Shown: positions 23,201 through 35,200 of the stretch, piece by piece
Position numbering within the stretch: the stretch's first letter is position 1
How the letters are laid out: each line of letters starts with the position of its first letter
Origin: Amorphophallus konjac
Taxonomy: Eukaryota; Streptophyta; Magnoliopsida; Alismatales; Araceae
DNA: 64,000 bases
Assembly (NCBI GenBank): GCA_022559845.1
Contig: CM040121.1
Span: forward strand, 511,418,566-511,482,565
Direction of reading: 5' to 3'
Made by a program: the position numbers and the translations under genes
The notes under the pieces: model-generated
Database searches by the model: none
What the model was told of the DNA's origin: nothing
What the model saw: the letters and a program-made list of their open reading frames with translations, nothing else

Positions 23201-26200
23201 AGAATAGCCTTGTCTCGATAAAGGTTGTCACTCCTTCACACTCTTGCAAGAAGTTCAAAGGATTCCCACCATTGAAGTTGCCACTGGGGGCATCAAAGTT
23301 ACAACTACCAGGGGCATCAAAGTTAAAGCTATCGGGAGCATTAAGGTTAAGGCCGCCGTGGGCATCAAGGCTAAGGGGTTCCTTTTGAAGCTTAATGTTG
23401 ACACAAAACACATTTGAGGGGGCAACGCCATCCCGACCATTATTGTTGCCGCTGGGGGCATGAAGGTCAAGGCTTCCTGTCGAAGACCAAATGTCAACAC
23501 AATACATGTCCAAGTTGCTTGTTAATAGGAGGCAACATCGCCCCACCCATGGCTCTTGCCATTGGGGCATCAAAGGGAAGGTTTTCTGTTAAAGTCTCAT
23601 GTTGGCGCAAAATGCATCCGAAAGTTACTCCTGCTACCTTGGGCATCTCCCTACCTCCTGCATGCGTGTAGCTACCATTCCAAATGGAAGAGTACAAAGT
23701 GGAGCAATTAAAGACGTTTATCGTCACATACCAAAGGAATGGGAAGAAGAAGAGCAGTAAGCTCGTCAAGCCCATAATCTTCTACAAGAGAGACTTAGTA
23801 CCTCAAGGTCCTCCCGATGATAACTTCGGCTGGAACGAGGTGCCCAAGAATGCCCCTAAATTTGTCCAAGAGATGGACGAGATGTCCAGATACATTAAAG
23901 AAATGTGTCGGAAGCAAAACATTCCCCAAATACAGGAAACTTCCCGACGTGATTACTTTCGACAATTGTGGTACCCCTCGTAAGTCAGAGGGCAACCCCC
24001 TTTTTTCAAGAAAGAGAGAAGAGGGTTGGGCTATGACCCAGAGGCATGCTTCAAAGTCTATTGTGCCGTTAACACCATAGGGCTGTCATCCTCTACCAGT
24101 GGCTCAAGCCCTGGTCAGAAGGCTAGCGCCTGCATGATTGAACATCAAGGGGAACCGGCACCTGAAAACTACAATGGCCAGCTTCATTTGCCTGATATCG
24201 GCAACTTGGACGTCCATGCCGCCGGTCCTAATGACGAAGAGGATTTTATCATTTTACAACCTGCCCTGCGAGAACTTGAAGACATTGGGCAGGTGGCTCC
24301 AGGTCAATTGGCTGAACTCGACCATGGAGAGCTAGAGGACCCCAGGCCAATCATTACAAATGTCCCTACAAATGGTCAGCAAGAAGAACATGCCACCACT
24401 TTGGAAGGTTTAAAGCGGGAAAACCAAGTGTTGAAATCCCTCGTGCAAGAATTATTGCGAGAGCAGGATGTTCTGCTTAGGCACCTCGCATCTTCGTCAA
24501 ATACTTACACCAACTCTGGGACCCCAAGAAATGTCAATCCTCCAATGACGGCGGCCAGAGCGCCGGCCAGTGAAGCCAAGCTCGATAAAGTCCATCATAC
24601 CATTAAGAAAAGAGCAAGCGATCTTAGCAATACCTCCTTCCTCATGGATATTCATCCCCAGGGAAGAATTGGCCTAAACAAGGCCCATGAAGAGGCCAAG
24701 GGAAAATCTTCTGTTACGATACTGGCATGGCAAATGGAGACACCGTACTCCTTCATCAAGGCGCATACCGAGCCATTGTTTGAATTTTGCATAGCACGGG
24801 AGCTCATAACACTGCAAGAGCCTCAGAAGCCAGCCAAGGAAGGCAAGGTCAAGGAAGCCAGCTTTTGTCGGTACCACCGAATGTCGGGTCATGCCACGAA
24901 AAATTGTTATGTCCTCAAAGACAAAGTCGAAAGTCTGATACAGTCAGGAGTTATTCAAATTCAAAATCATCAAGTGTCTACCCCGCAACCTCATCCATGG
25001 GATCGGCCAAAGTCTTCAGCCAAACAAATCCTCGCCTTAGCCGTGTCTGCATTGCCTAAGTTTGTTGCAAAGAAAACAAGAGGCCTCGTCCCTGGCCGAG
25101 AAGCAGACTATAAAATACATTATTCTGTGAACACTCTAGGGTTGTTACCCTCCTCCAGTAAGTCATACTCTGGCGAGGAGCCCAGCCACTCTGCAAATGA
25201 ACAGCAAAAAGAAGCGGCGCCTGAGGACTAGGGCGAACAACTTTGCTCGTCCATTGTCAACAACCTGGAATATTATGACGTACATGCCGTCACGCCTGAC
25301 GATGACGAGGATTTCATCGATCTGCAGCTAACTCCACGGGAATTAGAAGATGGTGGACAAGCATCTGTAGATGAATTAGTCGAGCTCAACCTCGGGGATA
25401 TTGACAACCCCCGACCAATTTTCATCACGCCCTCCTCAATGTGGAAGAAAGGCAAGCTTATAAACAACTTCTAGTGGAATATAAAGATTGCTTTGCTTGG
25501 ACTTACAATGAAATGCCCGGGTTGGAGCCCTCCGTGGCAGAGCATGAATTGACTATACTCCCCAAGGCCAAGCCCGTCAAACAAGCTCAAAGGCGTATGC
25601 GCCACAAGCTTGAGCTTAAAGTAAATGCCGAAGTTGACAAGCTCCTAGAAGTGGACTTTATAGAGCCCTGCATCTACCCAATCTGGCTCGCCAATATAGT
25701 CCCCGTTAAAAAGAAGAATGACCCAAGTTCGTGTCTGCATCGACTACAGGGACTTAAATAAAGCCTGTCCAAAGGATGACTTTTCTTTCCCGATCACTGA
25801 AACCATGGTCGATATGACCACGGGACATGAAGCTTTATCCTTTATGGATGGATCGTCAGGATACAACCAGATCCGTATGGTCATCAAAGACAAGGAGCAC
25901 ATGGCCTTTCGATCCTCCAAAGTCGAGAAATGACAGATATGTCCAAAAAAGCAAAAATGCTCGGGGTCTTTCTGAAACTGCAAGAACACCCGAATGTTTG
26001 GGAAAACTGTAGAAATATCATAATGGAGGAAAATTACAAATATACCCTGCCTCAGGCGGAAATGTCCTTTATGGACACCAAACCAACTTAAGGGTCCGAT
26101 CACAATCAAAAGAGTGATCATAACCATAAAGCAATTTCGACGGACCGACGGTGATCATCTTGGCGATCCAACAGTCCAATCATGATAGAATTCAAGTATT

Positions 26201-29200
26201 AATTGTTCGATCAGGGGATAGAAGCAAATGCAATGACCCGATCAAGACGGAAGCAAATTTAAAGGCTCTGGTTGCAACCGCATGTAATCTCAAAGACTCG
26301 ATTACACAATCGGGACCATATAAAGGTCTTGAAGGACCGATTGTAATTCAAATTACATATGTTCAAGGAAATAAACTCTTCAAATTTCTTTGCAAGAGTA
26401 TGTATGCATCATGGGTAATCATCAAGGTCATTTATGTCACAACGTATAGAGGCAAAAGGCATTTTTGATTAGTTAATCAAAGCTGTTCAGACTTGTTCTG
26501 ATGTAAATTAACACCGACTCCGGTCGGTGGGGAAAAGTCCTGTACACGAACCCTAAATCGTTTGATAAACTCAAAATACAAAATAAATAAATGCAAATAA
26601 ACATGTTGATGATACCTGAAAGCCCCCAAATTTTAATTCATCATCAGCGTGTCCGCAATATTATTTATTTATTTTTTGCATTTAAACTGCCCTCAAGGGC
26701 AATACTCTAGTTTATCATGCATCAGGATTGCCCAGAGAACCTTGGATGGCTGCCATGGGCAATACTTGGGAGGAACTTCAACACTTCAACGTCTTCATGA
26801 AGCTTCAGATGGAGGACCCATTGCTTGGAGATCCAGCGGCTTGAGGATGAAATTTCTGCATTGAGGGGAGTGGCCTGCGAGGTACATTCAAAGGCTGAGG
26901 TCGCCCGGGGCCGCAGGGGTGCCTTGGAGGCAGAGCAAGTTGAGTATAAGGAACAGGCAATGCAATTTCGACATGTGACTCAATCTTTGTTGGATAAAGC
27001 TCAAGAGTTGATGGCCATCGTGGAATTGAGTGCCGAAGAAGCGCGGCAAGTGCAAGCTGAGTAGACAACTCTCATTCAAATAGGCTCGGTCCTTGAGCAT
27101 GGAATTGCTACCAAGCTAGCTCGGGTGAAGAGTTGAAGAAGTGAAGCTACGCCATCTCCGAGTTTGCTTTATGTACTTTCATCATTGATTGATTAATCTG
27201 TTGTTGTTTTTTGTTTTTTCTCTTTAGCATTCATCATTTTTGTGGTTCCCTCGAGGGTTTGTTCCGGGCTCCAATTTTGCTGATGAATGATAGCAATTGA
27301 ACAAGGTGATAGAATTAATGAACTTGTCGCCGTTTTTATCTTTGTTTATTCTTCTTTTTTTCTCTTTTTTCTTTTTTCTTCTTCTTTCTTTTTTTTATCA
27401 CCTTACTAGTTTTAGTGCACTTTTGGGTTTTCACTAAAATTAAGCCCTTTAACTTTTTCCAATGCGTCTTTACGGGTTTTCATGTTGAGGGGTTACTCAC
27501 TTTTGCTTGAGATGGCTTTTCGGATTTTCATCTCAGTCGGGCTAAGACATTTTTACACTTAAGCAACTGGCGAACAGGATGACTAAGTCCGTTGGGACAC
27601 GTCTATTTTAAGCCTCATTTTTTGGGGGGGGTATTGGTGGGACAAAGGAGAGTGGGTGGCCAACCTTTGTGATTTTATGCCAAGTTTAGCGAGGATAGGG
27701 TCAGCTGGCCTTTGTGGTTTGAAACCAAGGATTGGATTTTGGGATTGGTTGACCTTTGTGGTTTGATGCCAAGATTTGGAATTTGGGTTTAGAATCTAGC
27801 TGACCTTTGTGGTTTGGAGGCTGAGAATTGGACTTGAGTTTTGAAACTCGACTGACATTTGTGGTTTGGAGTTAAGGATTGGAGTTGAGTTTTGAAACTC
27901 AGTTGACCTTTGTGGTTTGTAGCCAAAGATTAGAGTTAAGTTTTGAAACTCAGCTGATCGTTGTGGTTTGGGATTCAAGGGTTAGAGTTGAGATTTGTTG
28001 ACCTTTGTGGTTTGGAGTCAATGATTGGAGTTGAGTCTTGAAACTTGGTTGACCTTTGTGGTTTGGAAGCCAAGTATTGGGATTGGGTTTTGGAATTTGG
28101 AATTTAGCTGACTTGTATGGTTTGAAAGCCAAAGATTGAGTTTAGGGTTTGGAATTTGGAATTGGCCGACTTTTATGGTTTGAAGGTCAAGAATTGAGTT
28201 TGAAATTTGGATGTTCTGAGACTTTCGACTTAATGTGTTTGGAGCGATGGCTTATAATGGTTGACGGCAACAAAGTTTTTTTTTTAACATTACCAAACCC
28301 CAGCACCCTTTCGAGTTTTCGCCGAAGCTGGCCCCCTTTACCTTTTTCCGACACACCATCGCGGGTTTTTACGTTGAGGGGTTTCCCATTTTTGCTTAAG
28401 ACGTCTTTTTGAGTTTTCATCTCAGTCGGGTTTTAGGCTTTTTTGCCCTTAATATATTTCTATGATGGGAATGACTAAGTCTGTCGGGGTACCTCTATTT
28501 TAAGTCCTATTTTTTTTAATCTTCACTAGGAAAGGAAACATCTCGCAGTGATCGTTGTGTGAAGTCATGCTCTGGTGCATGATACAATTTCATGTGCTTA
28601 CCATTAAGTGGAGGGAAATAATTCTCTCTTTCGTGGTCAACGACTATATATACGCCTCCCTCATAGACTCCTGTGACGACATAAGGTCCACGAAAATTGG
28701 GTTGAAGTTTGTCGCTGGATCTGCCTACCATCACTTCTTTTTCCTTGACCATGACAAGGTTGCCCCTTTTGAACACTCTTTGTCTTACAAGTTTATCATA
28801 CGCTTGTGTCATTCGGGCTTGATGTGTCTGGAGATGTTTGTAAGCTTCCAATCTTTTACCTTCCAGATTAGAAAGTTCTTCAAGTCTTCTTTCTGTTTCG
28901 CTTCGTTCCTATTTTGGTAAGCTGGTGTGCATGGGCTGAGTTTTGTTCGGGAACATCCTTGGGTGCCGAAGGCTTTGCACAAGGGCATCAGGCTCCCGTA
29001 GGCTTTGCCTGATATCCGAGCGCCGTAGCATTGCTTGGGAACATCGCTGGGCGTTGCTCGGGTGCCCAGGGGCATCAAACGCCCATAGGCTTTGCCTGTC
29101 ATCTGAGCGCCGTAGCATTGCTGGGCAACATCCCTAGGCACCGAAGTCTTTACCCAGGGGCATCGGGCACCTGTAGGATCTGAGCGTCGTAGCATTGCTC

Positions 29201-32200
29201 GGGAACATCCCTTGGCGTCAAAGGCTTTGCCTAGGGGCATTAGGCGCTAGTAGGCTTTGCCTGGCATCTGAGCGCCGTATCTGAGCGCCCGTGGGGTTTG
29301 CTCGGGAACATCCCTGAGTGTTGAAGGCTTTGCCTAGGGGCATCAGGCACCCGTAGGCTTTACCTGACATCCGAGTGCTGCAGCATTGCTCGAGAAGATC
29401 CCAAGACGCTGAAGACTTTGCCCAAGGGCATCAAGTTCCCGTAGGCTTTGCTTATCATCTGAGCGTCGTAGCATTGCTTTGCAATATACCTAGGCATTGA
29501 AGGCTTTACCCAGGGGCATCAGGCACTAGTAGGATCCAAGAGTCGTATCATTGCTCGGGAACATCCCTGGGCGTCGAAGGCTTTGCCCAGGGGCATCAGG
29601 CGCTCGTAGGTTTTGCCTGGATCTGCCATATCTGAGCACCCGTAAGGTTTGCTCGGGAACATTCCTAGGCACCGAAACCTTTGCCTAGGGGCATCAAGCG
29701 CCCATGGGCTTTGCCTGGCATCCGAGCGTCGTAGCGTTGCTCGGGAAGATCCCTAGGTACCGAAGGCTTTGCCTAAGGGCAATAGCCACCCGTAGGTTTT
29801 GCCTGGGATCCGAGCGCCGTAGCATTGCTCGGGAACATCCTTGGGCACCAAAGGCTTTGCCTAGGGGTATCAGGGGCCCGTAGGCTTTGCCTGGCATCCG
29901 AGCGCCATAGCATTGCTCGGGAAGGCTTTGCCCAAGGGCATTAGGCACCCGTAGGCTTTGCCTGGCATTCGAGCACCGTGGCATTGCTTGGGAACATCAT
30001 TGGGCCCCGAAGGCTTTGCCCAAGTGGATCAGGCACCCGTAGGCTTTGCCTAGCATTCCGTAGGTTTTGCCTGGCATCCAAGCACTGTAGCATTGCTCAG
30101 GAACATCCTTGGGCCCCGAAGGCTTTGCCCAAGGGCATCAGGCGCCCGTAGACTTTTCCTGGCACCGTAGCATTGCTCAGGAACATCCTTGGGCCCCGAA
30201 GGCTTTGCCCAAGAGCATCAGGCGCCCGTAGACTTTTCCTGGCACTGTAGCATTGTTGCTACGGGAACATCCTTGGGCCCCGAAGGCTTTGCCCAAGGGC
30301 ATCAGGCGCCTGTAGGCTTTGCCTGGTACCGTAGCATTGCTCAGGAACATCCTTGGGCCCCGAACAGGAACACCGAAGGCTTTGCCCAAGGGCATCAGGT
30401 GCCCGTAGGCTTTGCCTGGCACCGTAGCATTGCTCAGGAACATCCCTGGGCCCCGAAGGCTTTGCCCAAGGGCATCAGGCGCCCGTAGGCTTTGCCTGGC
30501 GTTCGAGCGCCGTAGCATTGCTCGAGAACATTCTTGGGCCTCGAAGGCTTTGCCCAAGGGCATTAGGCGCCTGTAGGCTTTGCCTGGCATCCGAGCGCCG
30601 TAGCATTGCTTGGGAACATCCTTGGACCCCGAAGGCTTTGCCCAAGGGCATCAGGCGCCCGTAGACTTTTCTTGGCATCTGAGCGTCCATGGACTTTGCT
30701 CGGGAATATCCCTGGGCGTTGAAGGCTTTACCCAAGGGCATCAGGCACCTGTAGGTTTTGCCTGGCATCCGAGTGCCCGTGGGGTTTACTCGGGAATATC
30801 CCTGAGCGCTAAAGGCTTTGCCTAGGGGCATCAAGCGCCCGTAAGTTTTTCCTTGCATCTGAGCACCCGTGGGCTTTGCTCGTGAAATAGGACGTGGCTA
30901 TTAGGGCAAAGGCTCAGCGGGTCGCCAATCCATGATACAACCAGGCTAGTAGCATGGGCGGGGCTGCAAGAGTTGCGGCACAACGGAATGCCTCTCCATC
31001 GGCTTGGACATTGCAAGTAGCAAGTGAGGTTTACTAACCACGCTGTTGTGTGCGCAAGTAAAGAGAGATGAAAGCAGGGGTGTAGGCTGCCTACTCTCTT
31101 GACAGGGGGAGGCAGCAGTGCTGAGGGCTGCCAATGGCGTTTGCGGCTTCTAGGGCCTCGCCATCCCTCAGGTGCAGAGAGGGTTCTGGGGGAAGCGTAC
31201 AAGATCTTTCAGTTGCCCCCTTGTCAAGGAGCGCAGAGAGCTGGTCGCTCTGGGTTGGCTCCGCCAGCGAGGGCTTCATGGCTTCTAGTTAGTTTCCCAC
31301 AGATCGCGCCACAGTGTTGCGTGTGCTTCAAACGCTTATATCTTTAGTGTACAAGGAAACTAATAGTGTATGTATTGCCAAATGCCAAAAGAAATACAGA
31401 GCCTGAGAAAGAGGGGTGAGGGCCTAATACAGAGCCTGAGAAAGTGGATCATCGGCTACTGTGGGTGGGCTAACCCTTGGGGTTGAGCCTTTGAACCGCG
31501 GCAGGAGCTTTAAAGTAGCTCTGGGGGCATGAGAGTCGCCATCGTCCACATAGGATTGATCTTCAGAAGTGAACGAATGCCTGTGGGCGCAGTTCCCAAC
31601 CGAACTCCACCCAATTTGAATCTTCTAATCGATGCCTTTTCTTGGGCTTCATAGCCTTCTTGGGCAAGTCTAGAACGCTAGTCCGGAGTCGGTCATTGCT
31701 GCCTTGTACCTCTCTCATCGATGACGGATGCGTTGTCGAGGGGAAAGGATGGTAGAATTGACCGCTCCTTCGTGGGCCGAGAGTGCCTACTTTTGGTTAG
31801 TCCGTCATGGGACCCGATTCTATGAAGACAGGGAACAAGTACCTGGCCCATGATCCCTGAGATAACGCCGTTGTGATGGTGTCCCTTCACACTGGGGAAT
31901 CTAGGGCGAGCATGTGGCAGCGCCTCCTGAAAAGGAGTCGGGCTATCGCACCAGTTGTATACAGCTGGTGCGATCCGGGGTGGAGCATTTGGAGTCTTGC
32001 TTGATAACTCTCAGTCTATTTGGTGGCCGCCTTCCACCTTGGGAGTCTTGGATCTGCTGGGCACCAAGTGCCTGGTCGACCCCCCCACGTCGCATGTTTG
32101 GGGCAGGTGTGCCTTTCCAACCTTCTCAGGAGGTGGAGATGGCTCAGGATGAAATGAACAACCAGGGAAAGGCGGGACAGGATGGCCATGGCTCCGTAGG

Positions 32201-35200
32201 GGGAATTACTGGCTTCTTCTCAGGAGATTTCTCCCAGAGTGTAATGGCATGTTTTAGTGTGGCCTTACCCTTCTTTCGTACCTGGAGGAGGTCATTGAGA
32301 CCCCCTTGTATAGACGAAGGCCGGGGGAGGGCATCGTGGCTGATATGCCTATGACTCTTGAAAGGACTGATCCAGGTGGCACGGTAGTTGAAGTTGCAGT
32401 CGTTCTGGGGAAGCGGAGCGAATCGCATCCTCGTGAAGAGGCAAAGATATGCTGACGCTAGCTCGTCATAATAGCGATTTCAACTTTTCGAAACCCAGTG
32501 AAAAACCTTGATTTAGTGGTAGTGGGGGACACGTGGCGGTCATCTGCCCATGCACACACATCAGTTTCCTATGTGCTAATTGGCCTCGCATAACCTTTGG
32601 TGGATGGTGGACCTTTTCCTTTCTAAACTTTATGTTTTTTTTGAAAGTGGTTTGTACCACAAAATTGTATTAAAATGAAACTAGGAGGGATATATAAGTA
32701 TAATCAAAGTGTTCCCAAGAGCTGTCTATGCAAAAAATTCCCCACACCAAGATGATATGGCACCCACTAACCTCCCAACAAAGTCAAGAAGGAAGAATTG
32801 TGAGAGCTCACATTACATATAGTCGAAGTCCACTCTCTCACTTTCTCCGAAATAAAAAGAAACAATCATATCTCAGTCTCTAGCTTCTCTTTTGAAGACT
32901 TTATTTTTCCTTTCTCCCCATAAAGCCTAATGGGTAGTACGAAGGATGAGCCATAATATGAGTCTGTCGCCCTTGAGAGAGTCCATTGGTTGTGCCACCT
33001 TCTTATCAAAAGTTGCACATTATCTGCTAAGCAGATGGTACCTGAGAACTTGCTCAAAAGTTGTGTCCAAACCTCCTTGGAGAAGGAGCAACTTACAAAA
33101 AGATGATCAAGGGTCTCCTCTTTTTCTCCATAGAAAGAACACGGCGTGGGATTGTTCACCAGGAAAGAAGCCAAGCTATCACATGTCGGTAGGTGCCTGT
33201 GTGAGATCTTCCATATAAGTAACTTCACTTTTAGAGGGCTCTTAGGGGTCCAAATCTGCGATGCAAAATCATGCCTCACTCCATCTGCAATAAGGTTGTA
33301 TGCTGAGTTGACTGAGAACTTTCCTTCTTCATCCCACCTCCACCACCACCTATCAATGCCGCTAACATTTGGCGCAAAATCTAAGAGCAAAGATAGGACT
33401 TTCTCCAACTGATCAATCTCCTCCACCCTGAGATTTCTTTTGAAGATGGAGCCAAAGTTCCTCCTGATAGCTGTGCCTAAAAAAATTGGGAAATTGATGA
33501 CGCTGGTGTATAGGTGATCACAAAGAGTTGCGGAAAGGTGTCCTCTAGTGTAAAGTCACCACACCACTTGTCTTTGCAAAACAAACACTCTCACCTGCTC
33601 CCCACCCAAACCTATACACTAGCCATACTGATATCCCTACAACTCAAGATACCCCTCTAGATGGGAGAGAGATTGTGCCGAGAAGTTGGGGTTATGTCCT
33701 AGGCCCTTACTTTAGCCGGATCACTTATAGCCATAGCCCGTTGTCTTCAGAACCAAGCTTCTACAGCCATTTGCACAGTAAGGCCTGATTGAAGTCCATT
33801 ACATTTTTGAAGCCCACTCCTCCCATTTTTTTACTTTTGCAAACTCTGCCTCATGCACTATCATGCTAGCCACTACTCTTGTGACCACCACCATACCAGA
33901 AAAATCTTGATTGAATGGACTCCAACTTCTTTGCAATTGTCCTCAAGATCTGGAAAATAGAAAGGTGATATATGGAGAGATTATTTAGCATTGATTTGCA
34001 AAGCACTACTATTCTTCCCCCATATGAGAGAAGTCTCGCTTTCTACCTTACCAACATGGATTCATACGTTTGGACCGCACTTTGCCAATCACTGTAGTGT
34101 AGGGCCCCTGGACACAATAATAGGCCTAAAAAAGAGATAAGAAAATATCTTACTTGATAGCCCAGGATGAAAGCTGCTCTTCAAAGGACTCTATTTTTTT
34201 TAATCCTCACTATGTAGCTCTTATTGTAATTCACTTGAGCGCATTGACTTCCTCCCGCAGCTCCAGCATAAGTCTGATGACATATAATTGCCTCTCGTCC
34301 TCCGCTAGGAAGAGCATTGTATCATCAGCATACTACAAGTGAGTTGTGTGAATTCTACCTACTTTGACCTGGAAACCTTTGATTAGCCCATGTGTTTCTG
34401 CTCTCAACCACATCCTGTTGAGAATATGAGCAGCTAGAACAAAGAGAGGGGGGGGGGACATCGGGTCTCCCTACCAGAGTTCTGTGATAGATACTACAAA
34501 TCTGGCTGATGTGGCACAAGTCCGGGTCCAACCAATCCACCTTTCATTTTAATCCATCTCAAACACAGTAAATAAACATTGCCAGTTGATATTATCATAG
34601 GCTTTATCAAAATCCTTCTTGAACGCCACTCCACTCTTCCTCTGAGTCTTCATGGCATGCATGCATTCATGAGCTACTAAAAAGCTCTCTTGGATATGAC
34701 GGCCCTTGATGAAAGTCCCTTGATAGCTACTAACCAAGCTATCAATTACAGTATCGAGTCTCATGGTCAGGAGTTTGGAAATGATTTTATATGTTCTATT
34801 CAAGAGGCTAATGGGTCTGAAATCCCGAAGACTCTGTGTGCCTTGCTTCTTAGGAATGAGGATTAATATGGACCTGTTGATACCCCTTAGGTGCACCTTT
34901 TCCTTCTGGAACTCCCGCACTGCAAGAAGGAGATCTACCTTAATAATGTCCTAACACTTTTGATAGAAAGTTAGTGGGAAGCCATCAAGCCTAGGTGCTT
35001 TTATCCCCCACAAGAGAAAAGATAGTATTGTGGAATTCCTCCTTCGAGAAAGGACGGGAAAGAGCCGCTCTTTCCTCAGCAGAGATATATGGAAGCAGGT
35101 CATCAGCTATGGGAGGCCTAACCATGTCCTCCTCGGTGAAAATTGTGAGAAGAATTCCCCTGCCTGCCTTTTGATGTCTGTCCCTAGAAAATAATTGGTC

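Larger units (their letters stand above)
17790..26688 (+). mobile_element. Internally deleted Tat-type Gypsy element with 5-bp target-site duplication
   Basis: Direct repeats GCCCT at 17785-17789 and 26689-26693 bound the element. The 5' LTR is 17790-23152 (TGTTGAACCC ... GTAAACA), enlarged by a nested solo LTR. The internal region starts ATTGGCACGTCTGGTGGGAC, the usual start of Tat/Athila-type interiors. It encodes gag fragments and a partial pol, and then joins directly to the last 769 bp of the 3' LTR. Integrase, RNase H and most of RT are missing. Removing the element and one GCCCT copy restores one continuous reading frame in the PMD gene, which supports the boundaries. Confidence 0.85.
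12836..27063 (+). pseudogene. Plant mobile domain (PMD) gene of a Tat element, interrupted by another element
   Basis: A decayed + strand gene starts at ATG 12836, just after an acceptor-like TTTTTCAG. Its PMD portion reads '[34 protein letters not shown]' in part (13630-13740) and '[14 protein letters not shown]...[16 protein letters not shown]' (14215-14340). The signature '[18 protein letters not shown]' is at 14655-14710. Downstream comes a chain of small exons with 76-119 bp GT-AG introns (15662-17575). It then runs into the insertion at 17790-26688 and resumes at 26694 in the same frame, ending in a charged, probably coiled-coil tail (to 27063). Several stops and frameshifts disable it. 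The host element is on the minus strand, so this is an antisense gene between pol and the 3' LTR, an arrangement known from Tat-lineage elements. The exact protein function is unknown. Confidence 0.72.

Noticed and set aside
24026..25231. 401-codon frame as a host gene
   Set aside because: The sequence is recognisable Tat gag/linker material within an LTR-bounded element.
30177..30858. Minus-strand frames with a repeated [15 protein letters not shown] pattern
   Set aside because: These are translations of the 88-bp tandem array. They shift frame between units and have no start context or homology.
31314..32630. Pairing this LTR with the one ending at 12653 as one complete element
   Set aside because: The right end lacks the GGGTTCAACA terminus, and the left end (TGTTGCGTGTGC) does not match 10238. 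They appear to be different families.
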